Below the pieces are notes generated by a model, which was given only the letters and a program-made list of their open reading frames with translations, made no database searches and was not told the origin of the DNA. Source: Vitis vinifera (Eukaryota; Streptophyta; Magnoliopsida; Vitales; Vitaceae). From it: 64,000 nucleotides of DNA. Position numbers and translations under genes: made by a program. The stretch covers positions 3,959,001 through 4,023,000 of the forward strand of contig NC_081822.1 in assembly GCF_030704535.1 (NCBI RefSeq). Reading direction: 5' to 3'. Positions 46,955-58,357 of the stretch are shown piece after piece. The first letter of the stretch is position 1. Each line of letters opens with the position of its first letter.

Positions 46955-47020
46955 ATTAAATGCATCACCTTTGAGTTATAGTGTTACATTAAATGCATCA
47001 CCTTTGAGTTATCGTGTCAC
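46955..47020. repeat. 33 bp tandem duplication in CACTA subterminal region
   Basis: Copies 46955-46987 and 46988-47020, each starting ATTAAATGCATCACCTTTGA and differing at two positions. Confidence 0.85.
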
Positions 47021-48639
47021 ATCATTATAAATGATTATAGAAGATATGGTTGTTTTTGGTTGATTAGCCTATAGATTTTTGTAATGTTTATTAATAAATA
47101 AGACCAATTTGTGTAAATTTTGTCCATAAATATAATAATCATATTACATTTAACTTATATTTTTATAATGCTTATGAATTAACTTGTAATACATTACATC
47201 ATCCAGTAATATTTGTATATCAAATGCTCACAAAACGATAATATATCAAACACGTCTAACCCATCAAAACTAAAAAGGAAAAGTGAATACACATTAAAAC
47301 ATGATTTAGAAATGTTAAGCATCCCAACATTCATGTATACCTGCATTTCATATGCATAAAATCGGCTAATCATAAAATGACATAAGAGTTGCATCCAAAA
47401 ACCCAAAATTCTCAATTCTAAATAAAATAACATTTATGTCCTATAATGTATGACATAAGAGTCACATCTTAAAACCTTAATCTTGTTGCCTCTTTCTCAT
47501 TTCTTTTTATTCTTCATATTGTCCTCCCAAGAGTGTACACATGCATTTAATAGTTTCATGAGTTTTAGAGTTTTTATTGAAAATAAAAATGTGATATTAT
47601 AAAAAATAAACAAATCTAGGTACTAATGTTTTCTTTTTTCTTTTTCCCATTTTGATATAAAAATAGTTTATAAAGAATAAGTGATGCTATATAATACCAA
47701 TGGAAAATTCATATAACAACTAAGAGACTCACCATGCATGATCACGATACATCAACATGATTCATTATTAGTTATAACACAAAAGTAATCCATTCTCCTC
47801 TAATTTCATCAAATTCTACTTGAGAATATGTTTTTTTTATCATCAAACTGAAATCAAATGAGAATAACATTAATATCACAATAATTGGAAGTATGAAACT
47901 ATGTATAATTCATTAAATAAGTAAAACCTTTAATGCAATAACTATAGAATCAACAATTATCTCTTTAATGAATCTCATAACAAAGTAGTCACATTTGAGC
48001 TCAAATAAAAACAATTCAAGAAAATAAAAAATAAATCGAAACTACAAAATCTAAATATAAATATAAAATTTTAGAAAATACTAATCTTCCACATAAAATA
48101 TGCACTTTTTAAATTTATTTTTTAAATAATTTATTATGCTTTTAAAAATCATTTTTAACATCTAATTCTTTTTTTATATATATTTTTTTATTTCTTGGAA
48201 GGATTTTTTTAATCTCAATATTTTTTTAATGTTCATTTTTTGAAATAACAATGTCCATTAAATTTCATCTCAATTATACAAAATAAAATTTTAGTAACAA
48301 AATATAAAAATGTTTTCAACTACTAATAAGATAGGACATGAAATTATAACAAACACGAAAATTGTGTATGTAAGACAAAAAACCTAATTCATTATTAAAA
48401 AATGATAAGAGAAAAATTAGTATGAGAAAGAATTAAAGAACCTTTCATAAAAATGATTGATTTTTCAGTTATAATTCCAATTGATATTTTTTTTTCAAAG
48501 TAAAATAATTAATAAAAAATTTGGATATGAAAAATATGTTCAAATAAAAATAATAAAAAAATAAAAACATCAAAAGAAAAAATATTCTATGTTCTAAATT
48601 TTTTACTTTTAATATTCTTTAGATCAATAAATTATCAAA

Positions 48640-49142
48640 CCATTTTTTTCAGAAAAAAAAAATGAAGAAAATGAAGAGTTTTAGGGAAGGAATTGAAAAT
48701 TTTTTTGTAATAAAAGGATTTTATAAAAATTTCCTAACCTTGAAAGAAAAATTTCATCATCAATTTCAAATTACTCTGTCAATGCATATAAAAACAATAA
48801 GAAAAGAAGACAAGAATAAAACATGAAGATAACAATATTGAGAATAATTTTCTCAAAAATTATTTTCCAAATATCACCAACTAATATCCTCATCACAACA
48901 TACTATAATATTCTTAGAAAATAAACAAATAGTCCAATAAAAAGAAATTTCATAGAAAATCAAAAGAAAATTATCAAACATCTTTTTCTTAAAAAAAAAA
49001 AAAAAAGGAAAAAAGTAGAGTTTAATGGAAAGAATTGAAAAAAATTATGTAATAAGATTTTGTAGAAATTTTTTAACCTTGAAAGGGAAATTTCATCATC
49101 AATCTCAAATTACTCTAAATTTTGATCAATGCATATAAAAAC
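48640..49142. repeat. Internal repeat of the CACTA element, two copies (second interrupted)
   Basis: The first copy holds, in order, TTAGGGAAGGAATTGAAAA, CCTTGAAAG, TTTCATCATCAATTTCAAAT, TGCATATAAAAACAATAAG and, at 48822-48960, AACAATATTGAGAATAATTT. The second copy starts near 49010 and runs to TGCATATAAAAAC (49130-49142), where the hAT begins. It resumes at 53600 (AACAATAAGAAAATAAG) and again at 53887-54020 beyond the hAT. Confidence 0.75.
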
Positions 49143-49829
49143 TTATGTTTTCAGAACTAGACTGTTCATTGAACCGGAAAAGTTACCTGTTCACGGTTCA
49201 CTGGTCGGATAGGCAGTTGAACCTGTGATGTCATAAATATATATATTTTATTATTTTATATATTATTAAAAATTAAAAATTTAATAAATTCTATCTAAAT
49301 TTTGATAGCATCTACTTTGTTTGTTGAGTTTTTTCACAAATTTTTTTACCTGTATAAGTCATCAATCATCATATATAATATCTATAACACAATATAAGAT
49401 GTTATACATTTATAATGTTAGTAAACCCAATATTTATCAAATAATCAAACCATTGCTATCCTATAATAACCAAATTATCAAAGAGTTGTTAACTTAACAT
49501 ATTGTCCATAATAAATAATACAAATGTCAACCACAAGTCCACAACACTTAAATAATTACTCAAAATATAACATGTTAATGTTTGAATATTCATGAAGATT
49601 TTTCCATACTAATAAATATAAAATTCATGTCTTCATTCATTTTGGAAATTGGAATATGGAGATTGAAAATGAGCATCTGGAAACCAAAGTTCTCCACATC
49701 AAGCCCTTTCATAGCCATGCCACCACCATTCTCATCATCTACAAAAATGTTGAATATAAATCAACAAGAAATCATATTTGAAGAAAAAAAAAATATAATT
49801 GTTGAACTTTTATAAGTTTAAATATTCTA

Positions 49830-52130
49830 CTAACCAATGTGAGAACTTGAACCTTCTACTTCATTTATTGTAATTGACCCTTCTTCATATAGAAGATTTT
49901 CCAATTCTTCAACATCTGGCTCTGTTGGCTGATCGTCATCAACTATCCAAAAATCAGTCTCATCAATGCATGCATAGTCAAGATCATTAAGCCTTTGATT
50001 CTTTTCTTGTTATATAACCTAAAAAAGAAAAGCATATAATTATTCATAATTGTGAATAAAATAATTTAAATTCAAAACAACTAAAAAAACATTTATACCG
50101 ATTTTTTAACCATAAATTGTAATGAGCGTATACAAGATCATTAAGCCTTTGATGTTTCAATCTATTATTTCTTTTGGCATGTATACGTTTAAAGACACTC
50201 CAATTCCTCTCACATCCAGAAGACGATGCAATTTGGCTCAATATTTGAATGACCAACTTTTGCAAATGTGGTATACTGTATCCATGTAGCCTCCATCTAA
50301 TTACCATTTCACATAAAAAAAAAAAAGAAAAAAAAAACGCATTAGCAAGTTTAAAAAATTAAATAGTAAGTAGGTAACTAATAAAAAAAAAAAACACACT
50401 AATAAATGAATATAATCTTTTACCAGGTTGAAGTAATTCACGTGAAGAATAAGCAAGGTCTCTTTCAAAACTTCCCAATCAATCACGAAACGACTTCATT
50501 TCATTCATTGTTTCAAGCTTGCCTTTTAGAACTTTCTGATCAATAACATCCATGACTTCTTCAATAACAGTTGACTTATTACAAAAGTTTTCTTGATCAT
50601 ATTGGAAACATGGATTCAACCAATAAGCTGCTGAATGAATGTTTTTCTTTAGTTGTTGATTCCAACGTTGCTTTATGATCTTTGTATAAGGCTTGTATAG
50701 TCTTTTGCTGTAGTTAAACAATTTCTTGATGCCCAAACGAACCCTATACATGCCTTCATACACATATCCCATCGAAGACCTCTCATCACAATCAACAATA
50801 CCCAATAAGCGCATTAGTGGAGACATAAAATTCACAACAATCAAACAATCATTCCAAAATCTATTATCCAAGATGATGGAAACTGCAACTTTACTTTTAT
50901 TATCCTTTGAATATCTAGAGTCCACAAAGAACTTACTAGTCACCAAAGCTTGCAAGTCATGTTTATGATCACGAAGACTCTTGAGTGCAATGAATGCAGT
51001 AGCAAAGCGAGTTACACCAGGTCGGAGAATCTTTGTCCATCCGTTTCTTTTTCTCAACCAACTTAACAAAACAACATGATTATACACAAAAATTGTCACA
51101 TTTGATGCATGTCCTACAAGTTCAGCAACATGGTCTATCTTATCAATATCCTTAAATCAAATTAAGACAATGAGCTGCACAATGAGACCAATTGATGTGT
51201 TTATGCTTATGAGAAATCAATCTCCCCGTGACCATATAATTTACTGCATTATCAATCATTATATGAACTACATTGAGTGGACCCACCCATTCAATCACCT
51301 CATCAAATAACATAAACAAATTAGTTGCATTCTTGATAATGTTTGAAGCATCAACATATTTCACAAACGATATTCCTTCAGGACAATACACAAGGAAGTT
51401 AATGAATGTTCTTTGTCTATTATCTGTCCAACCATCTCCCATTATTGTACACCCAACTTTTGCCCAAATTGCATGATAAGAGTCCACAAGTAACTGAACT
51501 TCCTTCTTGGCATCCTTTAAAAGGTTAACCCGCAGCTGATGGTAATTGGGACCCTTATATCCAGGACCAATTGTAGATATAACATTCAACATTGGCTTGA
51601 AGTAGAAGGAATTCGCAACATTAGTAGGAATGCATGCATCATAAAAGAATCTCCCAACTGCCATATCCGCTCTCCAAATAGCTTCTTCCCAGCTAATACA
51701 CTCCTCATGGAAGGTTGAGCTCCTTTGAGTATTTCTTGGTGCAAAATACTTATTCACTATTGATTTTTTTCTTTTTCCACTACTAGCTGCCATAGGACTT
51801 TGCATTTCTTGAACCTCTTCTTCACCTTCTACCATGTCCCCTTCAAATTGTGACACATTAGGACCATAAGGATTTTTATATTCATATGTTTCTTGGGTTG
51901 CTTTCTTGGAATTCACAAACTCTTGCAAAGAATTTTCCATTCGAAATCTGACATAAGGAGGAACCGATTTACATGGACCAATATCTCTTTTCATTCTAGC
52001 AAGATGTTGTTTCATTCTATGAATACTCCCACCTTTTACAATTTTTTTACAATACAAATAAATAAGAGCTTTCCTTCCATTTGCATATCTTTATTCAGAA
52101 ACATGCTCCCATGCAGGGTCGGTCTTATTT
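49830..52130 (-). pseudogene. hAT transposase pseudogene (BED, DUF659, hAT-C domains)
   Basis: Read on the minus strand from about 52130: a BED-type zinc finger region (DPAWEHVSE, then YCKKIVKGGSIHRMKQHLA); DUF659-type core at 51152-51700 (IMGDGWTDNRQRTFINFLVY, WSHCAAHCLNLI); a middle part at 50479-51099 (PGVTRFATAFIALKSL); and the hAT C-terminal dimerisation domain at 50044-50307 (SQIASSSGCERNWSVF, HQRLNDLVYAHYNLWLKNR), continuing as a tail to about 49830. The frame has a stop in the BED region at 52091-52093, a shift near 51150 and an AT-rich non-coding gap at about 50310-50430, so it is inactive. It belongs to the plant hAT families with fused BED and DUF659 domains. Confidence 0.85.
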
Positions 52131-53089
52131 CTAGTTGATTGTGAATTAGTAGTTGAATCTTGACCAAATGATGGAGTCAAGTTTAATTCTAATTTTTTTC
52201 TCTCTATCAAATTAGAAACAAAAATCCCACATTAATTTAGAGAATAAAAGTCATCAACAATTTAATGATTTGTAATCAAGTCATCAACAATTTATAACAA
52301 TCACATATCAATGGGTAAATACTTAATAATTTATTTGGTTAAAATTTTTCATTAAGAATAGATGACGAAGTCCATGTATGAGACATGATATTTCATTAAA
52401 ACTCATACATGATGCCTATATACTTATCATGTGGTTTTTCTATCAATTTCTAATAAATTGTGACACAAGCAAAAGTTAACTTCTAACTTCCATAATCTTC
52501 GAATTCTCTAAAACCACTTTTTATTTATTTATTTATTTTCTTTTTAAAATTTGTCTTTTCCCATGACTGAATTCTAGGTCTCCATCACCATGGAATCTGA
52601 GTGAAAGTGGATTTGCCCCATGTTCGTGAGAGATATGGTGTAAAAATTAATATACATCTGTTGGGATTCTTTAGAATTAGTGGCCAATGTTTTTGAATCA
52701 AATGCCATTAGTTAGAGCCCTCCATTTTCTTCCCATAATCATCCATGACCCATTTGAAAAACCAGGATCCATCAACTAATATGCATCCTCCACTTGCCCA
52801 AATTGGTGGAAAATCATTAATCAGATTCCGGGTCTCTGATTCTTTCCCTCTACCACTTATACTGCAATTTTTTTTTTATAATTTGACAATTTTCATCATC
52901 ACCATTCAGTTATTTTTTTTTTTCATCCAAACAAGATGGGAATCTAGTTTTATAGTAATTCAAAGTGCAATTATGGAAAATTTAGTTGTCATACATTAAA
53001 TATCACAATTCACAACCATTGCCAAAACATAAGAAACCAAACACAAGACTAAATCTCTCTTCAAATAGAAACCAAACATAAGAAACCAA

Positions 53090-53390
53090 ACCAGTGTGCC
53101 ACACAAAATTTGAAGATAGCTTTAGCGGCAGGGAGGGGTACCAACAACTGGGAGAGGTACCAATTGGAGTCGGTCGGGGTGGTTAACATCGGTAGGGAGC
53201 TTTGCCAGTTTCCAGTGTCGTGTGGAATTGGGAAGAGGCGCCGACAGGGACGGTTGCTGGCTTGTAACGGCTGTTGGTGGAGGCCGTCTAGGTGTCGCGG
53301 GCGAGCATAGCGGTAGTCTGATAGCTGTTGCGGGGGAATGAATGAGGTGGGAGGGTTTCTAGTTTGCAACCAACAACCGTAATGTTCATT
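53090..53390. other. GC-rich island in the hAT leader
   Basis: About 300 bases clearly richer in G and C than the surrounding DNA. On the minus strand it lies upstream of the transposase and downstream of the right inverted repeat, so it is probably the hAT promoter/leader. The open frames at 53061-53369 and 53110-53310 show no known domain. Confidence 0.45.
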
Positions 53391-54692
53391 ATATACCCTT
53401 CAAAATGATGTCGTTTTGATGCTGTTTTTTAATTAATTTTAATCGAATCAAACGATTTGTCTGATTCATCGGTTGGACCGGCGATTCAAGCTATTCGACC
53501 TCGGTTCAATGCCATTTTGGTCCAATTGGTTGGACCGGACCGGAACCATGACTGGCAGCAGTCGAACTGGCTGGTTTGGTCCAATTTTTAAAACCATGAT
53601 AACAATAAGAAAATAAGGTAAAAACAAAAAAACAAAAAACATATTTTAAGAATATAAAAAATATGAATAGGACAAGATGATATATTAACCATAATACCAT
53701 GTAAAAGAATAGAAAAAATTCAAAATATAAGATTTGATAATTTTTATAATTATAAAAAATTTCATTCCTATTTAAATTTTAAAAAAACAATTCATTTACA
53801 TTAATAAATAATAAATAAAATTAATTTCTCATTGTTAATTCCAACGTTCCAAATCGACTCTAACATGATATGGAAACTATTTCATTTTTCCTTTTGTGGG
53901 AGATGACAATATTAAGAATAATTTTCTAAAAAATTATTTTTCAAATATCACCAATCAATATCCTCATCACAATATACTATAATATTTATAGAAAACAAAC
54001 AGATAGTCTCATCAAAGGAAATTTCCTGCAAGATCAAAATAAAATTTCATGTTGTAAAATGTTTCTCTATATTTATGAGTATGAAAGATATTAAAAAATC
54101 ATTCATTTTTCTTATTTTAATTCATTTTGGGGTTTATGCGTTTAACAATGAAACAAAAGATATGGTGGAATGTTAAACCTAGTTTTTACTTTCTTACAAC
54201 TCAATAAAAAAACACTATTTACACAATCCACATTATAGATATACCAAATCAATGAATATAAATCAATTGTGCTAATAAAGATTATGACATTAATAAAAAA
54301 AATGAAAATGATAGATCTAAGAGATTTTGGGTTACCTAAGAGTAGGCGAAGCGGAGAAGGGCAGTTGTGTGTTAACTATGAGTGTGAGAAGAGATAAAAG
54401 AAAATTTTGGTTAGGGTTATGGAATAAGAGTTTTTTGGATTGTGGGTTAGTGGAAACAATGAACTTTTTATATACTATCATTATTCTCAAAGTGGACCCA
54501 TTAAATTATAATATTTTAAAAAAATTATTTTATATGGTGTCACTTTTTAAAAACTGACACTATAAACCTAAAATTAATTTCATTTATCCTAATTGAAAAT
54601 ATTTATATGATGTGTCACCTTTTTGGATTTTAAGTCAATATAGTGTTATTATTTTACAAGTGACATCATAAATTATTTTTGTAATAGTGAAG

Positions 54693-55801
54693 TAAATATG
54701 CATGCAGTATGCAAGCAAAAACTAGCACTGCATAGAACCAATGGATAGAGGCATAGAGCCTAGAAGTGAGAGTTATGCTATGGAAGAAACGGTGATGTAG
54801 TTTATGCAGTTAGACCTAGATTTTAATCATGCATGAATCCTAAGAAGACTTCCTCTCAGTTCATGGTTATCCTTTATAAATTGCAAAAACTTCAACAGGT
54901 ACTTGGAATCTAGTAGGGCAGTCGGTCTTGTGTATATATCCGGACAATTTTCCTTATCTATTAAGAGTTGAGCTATATAGAATATGTAGTATATCATTAT
55001 CTAACAAAGTTGGTGCCTAGAAATACCAAGGGACCATCATGGAGTAAGTAAGATCATCTCCTGAGATTTTTTTGGGGAAAGCAAGCCCGAGATAGAAAAG
55101 ACATACCATAGTTGGAGCTATGTTTACATATGTGTATATATTCCAGATTTTTTTAAAGAAAATACAAACCTAGTTCGGTTCCCACGTGAAACCATGACAG
55201 TAAGAAGGAACCTATTGGTGTTTCACTAACAGAATGTGACAAAACTGAGAAAGAACTAGCTAGATCTTATTAAAAAAAATTTTGTTTTTTTTCTACGGAA
55301 GAGCTAAAGGGATAACATTGCTAATTTATATTGCATGCTCTCTTCCTTCTTCAAAACCTTCAACCCTCCCCTCGAATGTATTCTTGCATATATTTATGAC
55401 CACGTCCTTCACACATGTATGGGTGTAATTCGGGTGGATAGGCTCGACCTTGATCTTTTGTAAATTTGAACAATCATTTATATATTATCTTATATAATAA
55501 TATTTATTTTATTTTTATTTTCTTAAAAACATATTAAATTATGAATTTTAATTATGTAACCCCATCAACTTTATCAAGCCGAGTAAAATCCAACCAACTC
55601 GAAAAAAAACCCGAGCTTTGAAAAGTGAGATTATATTGAGTTTAGGTTGAGTACCCTAATTTAAATCACGGCTCGGATCGACACAGGATGTGGTCCCCAT
55701 GTTGTTTATTTAAACTCCACTGGGTAGAAGGTATAGTGATTCCAAAAGCAAGTACTTTCTAGTTCAAAATTTTCTCTACCAAATTCAACTTGTTTCTCAC
55801 T
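54693..55801. other. Promoter region of the MIKC* MADS gene
   Basis: AT-rich DNA between the CACTA end and the MADS start. A stretch at about 55430-55680 (starting GGGTGTAATTCGGGTGG) looks repeat-derived, but I could not define ends. No gene. Confidence 0.45.
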
Positions 55802-58357
55802 ATGGGTCGTGGTAAGCAAGAGATGAGGAGAATAGAAGATAAAGCAACTCGGCAGGTTTCATTTTCAAGGCGGAAGAAGGGACTCATTAAGAAGGCGTAC
55901 GAGCTTTCTGTACTCTGTGATATTGATATTGCACTGATCATGTTCCCTCCCTCAGGCCGTCTCACTCAATTTTCGGGCAAAAAAAGGTGCCACTATTAAT
56001 TCCTCTCAGTACTAAATACTAATTCGATTTCACAGTACCCTTCATAATACATGTAGACATGCATATAAACATGCCTAAGTTTCAATTTATTTTGCCAACG
56101 TTGAAATCAGGATGGAGGAAGTTTTCACTCGTTACATGCATCTCACAGACGAAGAAAGAGAAGAGTATGCTCTTGAATTACTTGTCCAGTTTGCATTTGA
56201 AAGAGTTTGGAGTTCTTAATTTTCACTTCATTTGCCTCAACCATATTCATCAGTATATATTTATTTATTTATGTAAGTATTTTTGCAGGGTCATTCAGAA
56301 CACAGAGGTAAGTGGATTTTGTTTTTTTTTTTTCATTTTTCTCCACAATTTGGGAGAAATATTAGTGTTGCATGCATTCATGCAGTATTGGATTAGGGCC
56401 CTCAACCAACTCATGACTAAAGATGACAAGGAACTTCAATTCTCCATGTGTGTCTGCCTCTCTCTAGTCTCTATCCCCCACACACCAAGTGTTATTTTTT
56501 CAAGTTCCCTTCTCTATCTTCTCTTCAATAAATGTCTGACGGTGCAATTCGTTTGTTTGTTTTTCCTCTGAAATATGCAGAGGTGGGGATGTGAACTCTC
56601 AGATCGGGGTAATTAGAAATGGACCATCTTAAATCCTAGTGATTACTACTTAATGATCAGTTTTCAAGGTTTTAAAGTTTGGTTAATCTTTTCATTTTAG
56701 GTACTCCAGCGGGAAGTCGATAGGTTGCAGCAACAACTACAGACTGCTGAGGAACAGTTGAGGTCCTGAAAAGATGGAGAGAAAAAAATCCATCATTCAT
56801 CTTTACCGGCCATTGATTTTCTTTTCTTACTGCTGAGCCGACCCCGTACTTAATTATTGAGAATGGATGGTTGTGAAGGAGACCACCATGGGATTTGCTA
56901 AATAAGATTCAAGCTTTGCTCCTCTTCATTTTCTTTCATGAATGCTTAGATTTATGATGACTACATGATTAGTTTCTTGGTTCTTGGCTCCTGAAATACA
57001 TAAATTCCAGGGAATTTGAACCTCAGTCTCTGGATTTCAAGGCGATGGGGGAGCTTGAATCAATGGTGGAACGTCTGGTCCACACCTTGGAGCATGTTTT
57101 ACAGAGAAAGGTAAGTGGATGGATCCGGGACTGTAATTACATTTCTGCTTGTGTGGTTCTTGGCCTGCTGGGCAGTCGTCCTCTAAGCGGTTAGGCTCTT
57201 ACTATGCCTTGTGCCCTTGATTTTATTGTCCCAAAAGAGATTATCATTTATCTTGGTTAGATTAAAAGCTAGTGCTGGAAAGAAAAGAGTTTAATTTGAT
57301 CTAATATTTAGCTTTTGTGCTAAAAAAACTCAGACCTGTGAGTTACAGTTGATCACTCCAAAACATTTGGTCTAATAATTATTAAGTTGTGAGGAAAAAA
57401 CTTAATAATTCATGAACCATCTAGATTTTTTTGCCTCATTTTGGTTGCAGGAATATTTGTCAGGCAACCATCTATTTTCTTATGATTTATCTTCTTCACA
57501 GGTACCTAAACTAAATCTTTTTTTTTTTTTCTCCCTATATATAAAGTATGATTTCTTGGTTATAGAATTAGTATTATTTGATTCAAGTAACCTTAATTCA
57601 TGACAGGGGATGCTTGCCTCTTTTGAGAATCAAGTTATAAATGGGTTGCCTGCTCCATCTATGCCACACGGGTATGTTGTCATCAGGGTCTCGCGCGCGC
57701 ACACACACACATTATATATATATATATATTGAAGCATTAATTAGATAAAGATCACTTGCCAGGCACATTGTGTCAGTTTTTCCAATAACAAAAATCTACA
57801 CTGGAAGCAGTGGTTTCTGTTGAAGCAACTTGATCAGCCTTTCTAGCTTCATAATAAATTTCTGCCTAATTTTAGGATTTCCATTTCCAGGGATCTTTTG
57901 TGCACGACGCACTATCCATTATTGCAAGGAAGCAGTTCCAGGATGGGAGAGCGCTGTGTCAACAATCTGACCCCAGGAAACCTTCCAGTGTGGCCCCCAG
58001 CCTCTTCCTTTTTGTTCCCTCCAATTCAGGTTTCCTTCTTGTTTCTTCCAAAATCGAGTAATTCAAACGAGTCAACCGAGAATGTTATATTTTCTTTAAG
58101 CAATTACTCCTTACCTTGTCTGATGTTACAACTTACAAACACGGTCGATTCACTTCGTGGGGGTAGTAGAGTTGTGTTGGTACTTCGGACCACGCCCAAT
58201 GGCGACCCTTCTACTGCTAGCTACAAAATTTGTGTGGGGTTGTAGTCTTTTTAATTAGTAATAATGTTAATTATGGTGGCAGCATGAAGTGGGGGAACAG
58301 GGTATGGCAGAGGTGCAGATCCCTCCTGATGAAGCTTGCAGCAGCGAAGGAGCTTAA
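55802..58357 (+). CDS. MIKC*-type MADS-box transcription factor, AGL66/AGL104-like
   Basis: Eleven exons: 55802-55986, 56111-56164, 56289-56307, 56386-56447, 56581-56608, 56701-56762, 57011-57110, 57451-57501, 57607-57671, 57891-58029, 58283-58357; total 840 bases, 279 aa. Residues 1-60 are the MADS domain ([20 protein letters not shown], then [20 protein letters not shown]). After it comes [18 protein letters not shown], the I-region of AGL66-type proteins (there RIEDVFSRYINLSDQEREN), and [14 protein letters not shown], like IQNKEYLLR. The coiled-coil K-like part follows ([20 protein letters not shown]), then REFEP, matching KYEPDP. These proteins form dimers with P-clade MIKC* factors and drive late pollen gene expression. 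All joints are GT-AG. The I/K linker is shorter than in AGL66, so a part may be missed or lost. Confidence 0.85.
57692..57729. repeat. Compound (CG)n(CA)n(TA)n alternating tract in MADS intron 9
   Basis: An uninterrupted (one-base break) alternating pyrimidine-purine tract of about 38 bases: CG repeats, then AC repeats, then TA repeats, about 20 bases after the exon 9 donor. Confidence 0.85.

Larger units (their letters stand above)
49143..53599 (-). mobile_element. hAT transposon nested in the CACTA element
   Basis: The ends resemble each other in inverted orientation: TTATGTTTTCAGAACTAGAC at the left and TCATGGTTTTAAAAATTGGA when the right end is read on the other strand, with GGTTCACTGGTC-like and GGACCGG-like sequence inside both. 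It carries a minus-strand transposase gene (see separate entry). A GC-rich leader-like stretch lies at 53090-53390, upstream of the transposase. The flanks join to give the sequence of an uninterrupted repeat copy at about 48785. The 8 bp target duplication is imperfect (ATAAAAAC against ATGATAAC). Confidence 0.75.
46724..54689. mobile_element. CACTA (EnSpm/CMC-type) transposon, about 8 kb, with nested hAT
   Basis: The left end is CACTACAAAGAAAAAT and the right end reads, on the other strand, CACTATTACAAAAATAATTT. Both are flanked by a 3 bp target duplication AAG (46721-46723 and 54690-54692), as CACTA elements make. Both subterminal regions carry the same short motif in both orientations: GTGACACC at 46851-46858 and 46888-46895, GGTGTCAC at 54536-54543, GTGTCACC at 54612-54619, plus weaker copies. 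Such subterminal arrays are TNPA-type binding sites in known CACTA elements. A 33 bp tandem duplication lies at 46955-47020. I see no CACTA transposase (TNPD/TNPA), so the element looks non-autonomous. The only transposase inside belongs to a hAT inserted later. Confidence 0.65.

Noticed and set aside
53061-53369. 102-codon minus-strand frame in the GC-rich part of the hAT
   Set aside because: Probably the hAT leader; no known domain, and not in frame with the transposase.
55430-55690. GGGTGTAATTCGGGTGG-type sequence upstream of the MADS gene, suggesting a MITE
   Set aside because: The opposite inverted end and target duplication are not evident.
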